NCBI RefSeq assembly: GCF_001514305.1 | Contig: NZ_KQ949122.1 | Span: forward strand, 1 to 64,000 | DNA length: 64,000 nucleotides | From: Streptomyces dysideae | GTDB taxonomy: Bacteria > Actinomycetota > Actinomycetes > Streptomycetales > Streptomycetaceae | Direction of reading: 5' to 3' | Shown here: positions 25,904 to 33,246 of the stretch, in pieces | How the letters are laid out: every line of letters begins with the position of its first letter | Position numbering within the stretch: the stretch's first letter is position 1 | Position numbers and translations under genes: made by a program | Notes under the pieces: generated by a model | The model's database searches: none | Told to the model about the DNA's origin: nothing | What the model saw: the letters and a program-made list of their open reading frames with translations, nothing else

Positions 25904-26060
25904 TCACGGCAACGCCGCCGCCACCAGCCTGCGGATCTCCTGGTCGAACACGCTTCCGCCATGCACCAGGCGATCGAAGACCAGCCCATCCACGCAGGTG
26001 AGCAACGTGACAGTGCGATCCCCAGCGTCCGCGAGGCCGTGACGGTGGCCGCACCCGTCT
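25904..26060 (-). pseudogene. C-terminal remnant of a TetR-family regulator
   Basis: One minus-strand frame ending at TGA 25904 reads GLADAGDRTVTLLTCVDGL then VFDRLVHGGSVFDQEIRRL and VAAALP. This matches the last helices of many streptomycete TetR regulators (LL.CVDGL.FDRL). No helix-turn-helix or start is left upstream before the lipoprotein gene. The remainder of 25894-26192 shows nothing else. Confidence 0.6.
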
Positions 26061-26192
26061 CCGCACCGGCCCGACCAGCAAGATCACGATCCAGAGCTGG
26101 AGTACTGAGCCACGGCATTGGCCCGTGGACGACGGGGGGTTGGGTGTCCCGGGCACCCGTTGAGCCGCGACCGGGTGGACGACGTGGTCCCG

Positions 26193-26861
26193 TCAGGGCC
26201 TGTACAGCGACTTCAGGCTGGTCACCTGACCCGCTCCGTCGAAGACCAGGTCGTACCCGATGCCGTCGTAGAGGCCGGAGTCCAGCTGGTTCAGCAGGGT
26301 GACGAACCGGGCCGGGGAGTACGGCAGCAGCTCGGCGCGGCCGGCCCCGGCAACCTCGTCGCGAACCGGGCAGGTCAGCAGAGCCTGGGCGTCCTTGGCC
26401 ATGGGCACCGTGGTGAACGGGTCCGTGCCCGGGGTGATCTCCCAGGTGTCGAACTGGGTGTTGATCTTCTTCTGGGCGGGCCGCACCGACAGATAGGTCA
26501 GTCCGTCCTCGGTCCAGGCCTTGTTGATCGTCACGAACTGCTGGGTGTCAGCAAAGGGGGCCTGGCTGGTCGAGGCCGACGTGTCCTTTGCCGCCTCGCT
26601 GCTGTCGGACCGGGTGCCCGAATTCCCGGCGGGCGCGGAAGGCGACGCCTTCTTCTCGGCCTCGGCAGGGTCCGCGGAATCTTTGACGCCATTAGGCCGG
26701 GCGTCCGTCTTGTCGGCCGACGCGGAAGATGACGCCGGCTTTGCGGCCGCGGCGGATTCCATTCCATCCGCGGGCTTCTGGCTGCACCCGGTCAGAGTAA
26801 GGGCGCCGAGAGCGACAACGGTGAGCCAGCGCTTGGCGGTCCGGCGGCGTGAGATGTTCAT
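26193..26861 (-). CDS. Lipoprotein of a duplicated sigma-linked module (copy 1)
   Basis: 222 aa from ATG 26861, AGGAG nine bases upstream. Signal peptide with lipobox LTLTGC, then a ~80-residue Ser/Ala/Lys-rich linker and a conserved domain FVTINKAWTEDGLTYLSVRP to LKSLYRP. It is a paralogue of the lipoprotein at 27699-28247, near-identical in blocks such as LTYLSVRPAQKK and NTQFDTWEI. No known function was recognised. An ECF-like promoter element lies 43-74 bases upstream, matching that of the paralogue. Cell-surface anchored outside the membrane. Confidence 0.8.
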   Translation of the reverse strand: MNISRRRTAKRWLTVVALGALTLTGCSQKPADGMESAAAAKPASSSASADKTDARPNGVKDSADPAEAEKKASPSAPAGNSGTRSDSSEAAKDTSASTSQAPFADTQQFVTINKAWTEDGLTYLSVRPAQKKINTQFDTWEITPGTDPFTTVPMAKDAQALLTCPVRDEVAGAGRAELLPYSPARFVTLLNQLDSGLYDGIGYDLVFDGAGQVTSLKSLYRP

Positions 26862-26903
26862 CGTCAACTGCTCCTGAAAACCGGTGTGGTTGGGTTACAT
26901 GGT

Positions 26904-26935
26904 CTCTACGTCCCACACCTCCACCGGGTTGCATC
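26904..26935 (-). promoter_or_regulatory. ECF-sigma-like promoter of lipoprotein copy 1
   Basis: On the minus strand GATGCAACC (26935-26927) is followed after 16 bases by CGTAGAG (26910-26904). Element and spacing recur before the paralogous lipoprotein at 28291-28323. An AAC-containing -35 with a CGTA -10 is the common form of ECF promoters. Confidence 0.55.
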
Positions 26936-27083
26936 CCGGTCGGATTTCTATTTTGGGAGTTTCACGAGCGCACCGAACTGTGATGTCGCCGCATCCCCAC
27001 GCAAAGATCCCGGCCGATCAAGAAGATCGGCCGGGATCTCGTCATCCGTTCCCGAACGAACTCAGGAACTGCCGTTGATTACC

Positions 27084-27653
27084 TCACTTGACGGTCAGCC
27101 AGAAGGCCTCCCTCAGCGATTGGACTCGGCCCTCGCCGTCGTAGTCGACGGCGAACACCCACCGCGGTCCGGTACCCAACCGGCCCAGCAGTTCCCCCAG
27201 CCGCATGTCCGCCGGCTTCCCGTCGGTCACATGCTTCACCTCCACCGGGGTCTGCGTCGGTACGGTCACCTTGTGCACCACTCCGGTACGAAGCTGCTCC
27301 ACGGTGACCTGGACCGTATCCCCCTCCAGCAGCACCACGTCGTACACGTAGCCGAACTCGCTGGCGTACTCCTCGCCCGGGGCCGGCGTCGGGGGCACGA
27401 ACCGTGAAGTGCTCGGCGCTGTCGGCCTCACGGCGGCTGGTGCCGGCTGTGGACCGAGCCCGACCAGCGACAGGACGCCCACGGCCAGAGCCGTGGTCAG
27501 CACCACGCCACCCGATGTCAGAACCGCCTGCTTGCGCCGCCGCCGCTGATCGCCGCGTGCCCTGATCCGCTCCGCGGCCGGCGGCACGGCGAACCGCTGA
27601 CCCGAGGCGGCAAGATCGGCGAGGTGATCCCCCAACCCGGTCTCGTCAACCAT
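27084..27653 (-). CDS. Single-pass membrane protein of the duplicated module (copy 1)
   Basis: 189 aa. A 35-residue basic cytoplasmic N-terminus (RIRARGDQRRRRKQ), one membrane segment (GGVVLTTALAVGVLSLVGLG), a Pro-rich linker, and an extracytoplasmic domain PTPAPGEEYASEFGYVYDVV to REAFWLTVK. Paralogue of 28357-28950, which overlaps the sigma gene. Topology is that of an anti-sigma factor, but no ZAS His-Cys motif is seen. It starts 46 bases after the lipoprotein copy 2 stop, so it belongs to the tandem array. Confidence 0.78.
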   Translation of the reverse strand: MVDETGLGDHLADLAASGQRFAVPPAAERIRARGDQRRRRKQAVLTSGGVVLTTALAVGVLSLVGLGPQPAPAAVRPTAPSTSRFVPPTPAPGEEYASEFGYVYDVVLLEGDTVQVTVEQLRTGVVHKVTVPTQTPVEVKHVTDGKPADMRLGELLGRLGTGPRWVFAVDYDGEGRVQSLREAFWLTVK

Positions 27654-27698
27654 GCGCCACCTCCTCCGCGGTCCCCATGAGGCCCAGGCGTGCGCGAC

Positions 27699-28247
27699 TC
27701 ACGGCCTGAATAGGGACTGCAGCTTGGCTATCTGACCCTCTCCGTCGAAGCTCAGGTCGTACCCGATGCCTGCAGAGAGCCCGGAGTCCAGTTGCGTCAG
27801 CAGGGTGACGAACTCGGCCTGGGAGGACGGCAGAGGCTCGCCCCGGCTGGCACCGGACGCGTCGTCGCCTCGGACCGGGACCGTCAGCAGAACCCGGGCG
27901 TCCTTGGCCATGGTCACCGTGGTGAAGGCCCCCGTGCCGGGGATGATCTCCCAGGTGTCGAACTGGGTGTTGACCTTCTTCTGGGCGGGCCGCACCGACA
28001 GATAGGTCAGTCCGCCCTCGGTCCAGGCCTTGTCGATCGTCACGAACTGCTTGGTTCCCGCCCACGGGGTCTTACTGGTCGACGGGGCGGCCGTCTGGTC
28101 ACTGCCGGCCTGTGCGGTGTCCGCCGCCGCGATCGCGGCGGGATCCGTGGACTCCTTGTCGCTCTCGCCGCATCCGGTCAGGACAAGGGCGCCGAAGGCG
28201 ACGACGGTGAGCAGGCGCAGGGTGGCGCGGCGGTGTGAGGCAGACAT
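27699..28247 (-). CDS. Lipoprotein of the duplicated module (copy 2)
   Basis: 182 aa from ATG 28247; an in-frame TTG two codons earlier is less likely. Lipobox LVLTGC at residue ~26, a shorter linker than copy 1, then the shared domain FVTIDKAWTEGGLTYLSVRP to LQSLFRP. Function not recognised; position downstream of an ECF sigma gene and its promoter element suggest it is a regulon member displayed on the cell surface. Confidence 0.8.
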   Translation of the reverse strand: MSASHRRATLRLLTVVAFGALVLTGCGESDKESTDPAAIAAADTAQAGSDQTAAPSTSKTPWAGTKQFVTIDKAWTEGGLTYLSVRPAQKKVNTQFDTWEIIPGTGAFTTVTMAKDARVLLTVPVRGDDASGASRGEPLPSSQAEFVTLLTQLDSGLSAGIGYDLSFDGEGQIAKLQSLFRP

Positions 28248-28290
28248 GGTCAACGTTCTCCTGGAAGCCGGTGTGGTGGGGTTACACGGT

Positions 28291-28323
28291 CTCTACGCCG
28301 CACACCGTCCCCCGGGTTGCATC
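28291..28323 (-). promoter_or_regulatory. ECF-sigma-like promoter of lipoprotein copy 2
   Basis: GATGCAACC (28323-28315) and CGTAGAG (28297-28291) separated by 17 bases, matching the element before copy 1. Flanking bases (GACCGGGATGCAACCCGG) are also conserved, so either a promoter or an inverted-repeat binding site was duplicated. Confidence 0.55.
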
Positions 28324-28356
28324 CCGGTCAGATTTCTTCGGGGCCTCTGCCGAAGC

Positions 28357-28950
28357 TCACTCGACGGTCAGCCAGAACGCTTCCCGCAGCGATTGAATGC
28401 GGCCCTCGCCGTCGTAGTCGACGGCGAACACCCACCGTGGCCCGCCACGCAGCCGGTCCACCAGCTCCCCCAACCGCATGTCCCCCGGCTTCCCACCGGC
28501 CACCTGCTCCACCTCGACCGGGGTCTGCGGCGACAGGGTCACCTTGTGCACCACTCCGGTGGGCACGGCCGTTCCCCGCTCGGTACGAAGCTGCTTCACG
28601 GTGACCTGGACCCCGTCCGCCAGCACCATCGCGTCGTACACATAGCCGATCTCGCTGGCGTACTCCTCACCCGGGGCCGGCGTCGGGGGCACGAACTGGG
28701 GAGCGTTCCGCGACGGCGTCGGCTTCGCGACGCTCGGTGGCGACTCCGGGCCGGGCCGGACCAGCGACAGGCCTCCCACGGCGACGGCAGCGGCCAGCAG
28801 CACGCCGCCCGACATCTGTGCTGCCCGCTTACGGCGCCGACGCCGGTCACCGCGCACCCGGATCTGCTCCGCGGCCATCGGCTCGGCGAACCGCCGGCCC
28901 TCGGCGGCAAGACCGGCAAGGTGATCATCCAAGCTGGTCTCGTCAACCAT
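28357..28950 (-). CDS. Single-pass membrane protein overlapping the sigma gene; probable anti-sigma (copy 2)
   Basis: 197 aa; the start overlaps the last 8 bases of the ECF sigma gene, implying coupled translation, the usual arrangement for sigma/anti-sigma pairs. Cytoplasmic basic N-terminus (RVRGDRRRRRKRAAQ), one membrane segment (GGVLLAAAVAVGGLSLV), then an outer domain EYASEIGYVYDAMVL to REAFWLTVE. Paralogue of 27084-27653. No zinc-binding anti-sigma motif is visible, so the anti-sigma role rests on position and topology only. Confidence 0.72.
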   Translation of the reverse strand: MVDETSLDDHLAGLAAEGRRFAEPMAAEQIRVRGDRRRRRKRAAQMSGGVLLAAAVAVGGLSLVRPGPESPPSVAKPTPSRNAPQFVPPTPAPGEEYASEIGYVYDAMVLADGVQVTVKQLRTERGTAVPTGVVHKVTLSPQTPVEVEQVAGGKPGDMRLGELVDRLRGGPRWVFAVDYDGEGRIQSLREAFWLTVE

Positions 28951-29461
28951 GCTCCACCTCCGTAACTCGGCCCGCCCGCGGATCCAGCTCAGTGTCGGCC
29001 AGAATCCTTGCCAGCGCGGCCCGACCCCGGCTCAGCTGTGCCTTGACCGTACCGACGGGGCAGTTGGTCTCGGCGGCCACCTGCTTCACCTCCAGATCGC
29101 ACAGGTGGTGGAGCACGATGGCCCGTCGCTGCGCCGCGGGGATCTGCCGCAGCGCCTGCACCAGCAGCACGTGGTGGGTGTCCGGCGGCGGTACGTTCGG
29201 GGGCGGGCCCTGGCGCCGCGCGAAGGAGAGCGAGGTTCGCACGCGTCGCCACCGGCTGACCGCCAGCCGCCAGGCCACGGTACGCACCCATGCCTCGGGC
29301 GCACCGTCCTTGTCCAGCTGGGCCCGGTGCTCCCAGGCCCGGACGAAGGCTTCCTGGACCACGTCCTGCGCCTCAGTGCGGTCGCCGATCATGGCGTACA
29401 GCTGGCCGATGAGCCGCCCCACGCTCCCGGCATAAAAGGCGTCGAACGCCTGCTCGTCCAT
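28943..29461 (-). CDS. SigE-family ECF RNA polymerase sigma factor
   Basis: 172 aa from ATG 29461, preceded by GGCGGGGG. Region 2 (FDAFYAGSVGRLIGQLYAMIGD, AQDVVQEAFVRAWEH) and region 4 (LRQIPAAQRRAIVLHHLCDL with HTH VKQVAAETNCPVGTVKAQLS) are complete. Matches the sub-group usually named SigE family in actinobacterial annotation. The next gene overlaps it by 8 bases. Likely targets are the two elements TGCAACC-N16/17-CGTAGAG before the lipoprotein genes; no such element is seen upstream of the sigma gene itself. Confidence 0.9.
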   Translation of the reverse strand: MDEQAFDAFYAGSVGRLIGQLYAMIGDRTEAQDVVQEAFVRAWEHRAQLDKDGAPEAWVRTVAWRLAVSRWRRVRTSLSFARRQGPPPNVPPPDTHHVLLVQALRQIPAAQRRAIVLHHLCDLEVKQVAAETNCPVGTVKAQLSRGRAALARILADTELDPRAGRVTEVEHG

Positions 29462-29579
29462 CCCCCGCCTGCGGTTCCTGGTGGCCGTACATCTGTTCAA
29501 TCATGCGAACGATGCCACCTGGCAGGCTTGTGGCGCAAGGAGCCCGTCACACCACCGAGACCTGCGACGACGGCAGGGT

Positions 29580-29973
29580 GAACGTGATCACCGGCACGTG
29601 CAGGTCCGACGCAAACGACAGCATCGCCCCCTGGCCCGGCCTGCCAGAGCCGCCCGTGGTGAACTGGCCCGCTCCACCGACGACGAACCGGCGGACGAGA
29701 TCCAGCGCCTGTTCGTGGCTATCGCTGTCCGACCCACTTCCAGTTCGGCAGCACGGAGGAAAAGCAGGCCGCGCTCGACCTCTTCGACACCCGTGCGAGG
29801 ACCATCGATTACCGCAACGAAGCGCTCCTGAACGTGGGTGACTCTGAATGCGACATGGCCGCGGCCCGCTATGAGGACGAGACCGCGGCCTCCCTGGCTG
29901 ACTGCCTGGCCAACAGGGCGAGGCTCACAAGGAGGTCATCCCCCAGCTCATGGAGCATGCGGTCAACAACTGA
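29580..29973 (+). pseudogene. Frameshifted remnant of an unrecognised gene
   Basis: Coding-like stretches jump between plus-strand frames. One reads STDDEPADEIQRLFVAIAV; the next THFQFGSTEEKQAALDLFDT then RTIDYRNEALLNVGDSE and MAAARYEDETAASLADCLA; the last GQQGEAHKEVIPQLMEHAVN before TGA 29971. Codon bias is good within each piece but at least two frame changes are needed, so the gene is broken. The family is not recognised. The surrounding 29974-30248 shows no convincing gene. Confidence 0.5.
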
Positions 29974-30248
29974 CGGCGTCGGCGTTGTTCATTGTGAGCT
30001 GTCAGCCGAGCGGCTCATCCGTGATTCTGCGGCGGAGGATGCCGATCTGAACGGGCGACAGCCCGCACGATGCAGCGGTCCGTCTGTCCACGCCGCCGAT
30101 GACGGCGGTTCCGCGGAGGCGGGCTCCGTCCGCAGCCTGAGCGGGAGTAAATCCCTGATGTCGCCCCCCGACCCGACCGAGGTACGACGAACGGCGCCGC
30201 GCCCGTGCTCCCTGCACGGGTATGGAGCATGGGCCTGCCCAGACCCGG

Positions 30249-30278
30249 GCCGGCGCCGTATGGGGGAACGGCGCCGGC
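30249..30278 (-). terminator. Terminator after GH12
   Basis: 11-bp perfect arms GCCGGCGCCGT and ACGGCGCCGGC with an 8-base loop, 12 bases past the GH12 stop on the minus strand. It ends the xyloglucan operon transcript. Confidence 0.8.
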
Positions 30279-30290
30279 TCGGCTGTTCGG

Positions 30291-31004
30291 TCAGCTGCTG
30301 CTGACCGTCAGGTTGTTCGTGGCGAAGTCCAGGCCGCCGGACGACGAGGTGATCTCGAAGCCGAACTGGACGTCACCGATGGTCTCGTTGCCCATCCAGC
30401 CCTTGGTGTCCTTGATCCACTTGAGGATCGGCAGGATGTTGACGTTGCCGGAGTTGGAGTCGGAGGTCCGCAGGAACGAGAAGACCTCGTTGGCTCCGTT
30501 GTCGCCCTTGTAGACGTTCCAGGAGTGGCCGCCGAGCGTGACACTGCCCTGCGAGGTGCCCAGCGGGCCGACGGCGCCGTTGTAGTTGACCCAGAGCATG
30601 ATCTCGTAGTCGTAGTCCGTGTCCCAGATGTCGTACGACGTGTTGTACGCGCCGGACGACGGGACGCTGACGTTGTAGCTGCTGGAGAGCGAACCCAGCG
30701 AGGTGATCGTCTTGTTGACCACCTTCTTGGAGTTCGGGTACGACTTGATGCCGCCGGTGTTGGGGTGGTTGGCCCAGACGCCCCAGCTGGTGCCGGAGTT
30801 GGCCCAGATGCACTGGCTGCCGGCGCCGGAGCCCCAGATGTTGTTGTAGAGCGTGTAGCCGTTGAGACTGGTGTTGCCCCACTGGTCGCAGGAGTACCAG
30901 ACGGCGGCGGAGGCGGGTGCGGCGGCGAGGCCGATGGTGGCGCCGAGCGCGAGCGCCGGGGCCAGGAGGGCCTTGCTGACCTTGCTCAGAGTGCGTGTTG
31001 CCAT
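30291..31004 (-). CDS. Secreted GH12 endoglucanase / xyloglucanase
   Basis: 237 aa with a signal peptide cut after APASAA. Family 12 beta-jelly-roll: nucleophile E134 in YDYEIMLW and acid/base E217 in FGFEITSSSGG. No carbohydrate-binding module. It cuts internal beta-1,4-glucan bonds; in this operon xyloglucan is the likely polymer. Last gene of the operon, 40 bases after the GH95 stop, followed by a hairpin terminator. A truncated relative lies at 8276-8618. Confidence 0.92.
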   Translation of the reverse strand: MATRTLSKVSKALLAPALALGATIGLAAAPASAAVWYSCDQWGNTSLNGYTLYNNIWGSGAGSQCIWANSGTSWGVWANHPNTGGIKSYPNSKKVVNKTITSLGSLSSSYNVSVPSSGAYNTSYDIWDTDYDYEIMLWVNYNGAVGPLGTSQGSVTLGGHSWNVYKGDNGANEVFSFLRTSDSNSGNVNILPILKWIKDTKGWMGNETIGDVQFGFEITSSSGGLDFATNNLTVSSS

Positions 31005-31044
31005 GGTGTCCCTTCCATGGGTGGGGGGGGAATTGCGGGGGGAG

Positions 31045-33246
31045 TTACCACACCTCCAGACGGAGGACGTGGTCTTCTCCGGCGACCAGGTCGAGCGGCT
31101 CGGCGCCGGAGAAAGTCCGGAGTTCGACGCGGTGGGTGCGCGTGGGGCGGATCACCGCGGTCGCTTCGTTCGGGGTCCAGATGAGGTCGATCTCGGCGCC
31201 GAACCGGGTGCGGATGCCGAGGAGCCGGCCCTGCGGGTACGCCGCCGGGAGCGCGGGCAGCAGGACCAGCCGGTCGGGCGTGGACTGGACGAGCATCTCG
31301 ATCAGCACGGCCGGGAGCGTGTGCGCCGCGTCCGCGTTGTAGACATGCCGGTTGGGGTAGTGGCCGCTCATCAGCGAGTCGTGGAAGAAGTCGCCGTCCA
31401 GGACCTGGCCGAGGGCTTGGGCGACCCGCTCCCCGTCCCGCAGCCGGGCCGCGATCAGGGCGTGGTGCAGGTGGCCGTGCGCGGAGTCGTTCTCGGCGCC
31501 GCGGAGTTCGAGGGCGCGGTGGGCGGCCGTGGCGAGGTCGGGGGTGTCGTAGGGGTTGATCTCGTCGAGCGGCCAGACGCCGTAGAGGTGGCTGAGGTGG
31601 CGGTGGTCGTAGGTGTCCTCCAGGCCCGGCCAGGCCCATTCGGCGAGGGCGCCGTCGGTGTTGGTCCGGTGCGGCGGGAGTCGGTCGGCGAGGGCCCGCC
31701 AGTCGTCCGCCCGGTCGGGGTGGTAGTCCGCGGCCGTGCGCAGCGCGTGCCGGGCGGCGGAGAGGTCCATGGCCGCGTTCACAGTGATCCAGCTCGCGTT
31801 GGCGGGCCGGTTCTCCGGGGAGTAGGAGGGGACGATCACCAGGTCGCCGTCGGCGTCGGTGCGGGTGAGGAAGTCCTCGTAGAAGTAGGCCACTTCGGCG
31901 AGCGCGGCGGCCAGGCGCGGGTCGCGTTCACCGCGGGTCTCGTCGTGGTCGACGAGGGGCTTGAGGAGCCAGTCGGCGCCCGCGGTCCACACGTGCAGCG
32001 GATACTCGCGGCTGAAGTGGTAGATGTGCCCGGACTCGCCGTCGGTGTGCGCGGGGGCGACGACTCCACGGGTACCGAAGACGGCGCGGGCGTTGTCGCG
32101 CCAGTGCGGCAGCTGGCCGTGGATCAGGGTGGCGTGGGCGTCCGTCACCTCGGGGAGCGCGGCCGCCGCGGCCGCCGCGGTCTGGAGGTTGACGTTGGCG
32201 TCGGTGGTGAACGCGCCCGACCAGGCGGTGTCCCAGTCGCCGGTCCACAGGCCGGTCAGGCGGGGCGGCAGCATTCCGGCGGCGGAGAGCAGGTGGTAGC
32301 GGCCGGCGGCGAAGAGGCGTTCAAGGAGGGCGGGGCTGTGCGGGCTCTTGAGCAACTCGGACCCCGAGAGGGCCCGTTCGGCATCGTCGGCGTCCAGGTC
32401 GAGGCCGACGCGGAGGTAGGCGGGGCGGTGCGGGTCGAGGTGGCGGGCGAGGAGACGGGCGTACGGGTCCCTGCCGCCGTCGGGCAGCAGGGCGCGCAGC
32501 TCACGGGCCTCGGCGAGGGCGTCCAGCTCGCCGGTGTGCCGCCGTACCCGGGTGAGGAGGAGCAGCGAGCGGGCGCCCTCGACCCGGGCGCCGGGCAGCG
32601 AGGTGTACGTACGGCCGCCGGAGACGACGGCGAGGGTGACGCCCGTGTAGGCCAGGTCGCTGCCGGGATAGCGGACCCGCAGGGTGAGCGCGGCGCCCTC
32701 GGGGGTGAGGACGGCACTGTGTCCGACCGCCAGGTCGCGGGGGGCGTTGGGAAGTTGGTGGTCCAGGGTGAGGTCGGTGGTGAGGCCGGGCTCGGTGACG
32801 TACTGGACGATCACGTCGTCGGCGCGGGAGACGAACACCTCGCTGCGCCAGGCTCCGCACCGGGCGCTCACCACGCCGGTGGTGAAGTCGACCTCGCGGC
32901 GGTAGTCGTCGCGCCCCTCGGCGGCCGGACGGCGCAACCGCACCTGGAAGGCGGGGTGGAAGGGCTGCACCCACTGCAGCTCCCGCCCGTCGGTGAACCC
33001 CTCCCCCGCCGTGACGTCTCCGGCGAGCAACCGGTCCTGGAGCAGCGGGAGTTCGGCGGCGAGGGCGGGGGGACGGGCGCGTTCGCCGCCGTTGGGGCGG
33101 ACCAGGGTGTGGTGGTTGACGATGACGCGGTCGCCGTTCGGATCACCGAACACCATGATGCCGTGGCGGCCGTTGCCGCTCAGGAAGGCGTCCTCCCAGC
33201 GGGTGGCGGGGCTGGGCTCCCAGGTGCCCTGGACGGGGCCGGTCAT
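31045..33246 (-). CDS. GH95 alpha-L-fucosidase / alpha-L-galactosidase
   Basis: 733 aa; ATG 33246 overlaps the GH42 stop as ATGA. An N-terminal beta domain (PATRWEDAFLSGNGRHGIMV) precedes an (alpha/alpha)6 barrel with the GH95 signatures LTGLWTGDWDTAWSGAFTTD, SYSPEN and HRHLSHLYGVWP. It removes alpha-1,2-fucose (or L-galactose) from xyloglucan side chains. No signal peptide, so it acts inside the cell on imported oligosaccharides. Within the operon it follows the enzyme that would take off the galactose beneath the fucose. Confidence 0.88.
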   Translation of the reverse strand: MTGPVQGTWEPSPATRWEDAFLSGNGRHGIMVFGDPNGDRVIVNHHTLVRPNGGERARPPALAAELPLLQDRLLAGDVTAGEGFTDGRELQWVQPFHPAFQVRLRRPAAEGRDDYRREVDFTTGVVSARCGAWRSEVFVSRADDVIVQYVTEPGLTTDLTLDHQLPNAPRDLAVGHSAVLTPEGAALTLRVRYPGSDLAYTGVTLAVVSGGRTYTSLPGARVEGARSLLLLTRVRRHTGELDALAEARELRALLPDGGRDPYARLLARHLDPHRPAYLRVGLDLDADDAERALSGSELLKSPHSPALLERLFAAGRYHLLSAAGMLPPRLTGLWTGDWDTAWSGAFTTDANVNLQTAAAAAAALPEVTDAHATLIHGQLPHWRDNARAVFGTRGVVAPAHTDGESGHIYHFSREYPLHVWTAGADWLLKPLVDHDETRGERDPRLAAALAEVAYFYEDFLTRTDADGDLVIVPSYSPENRPANASWITVNAAMDLSAARHALRTAADYHPDRADDWRALADRLPPHRTNTDGALAEWAWPGLEDTYDHRHLSHLYGVWPLDEINPYDTPDLATAAHRALELRGAENDSAHGHLHHALIAARLRDGERVAQALGQVLDGDFFHDSLMSGHYPNRHVYNADAAHTLPAVLIEMLVQSTPDRLVLLPALPAAYPQGRLLGIRTRFGAEIDLIWTPNEATAVIRPTRTHRVELRTFSGAEPLDLVAGEDHVLRLEVW

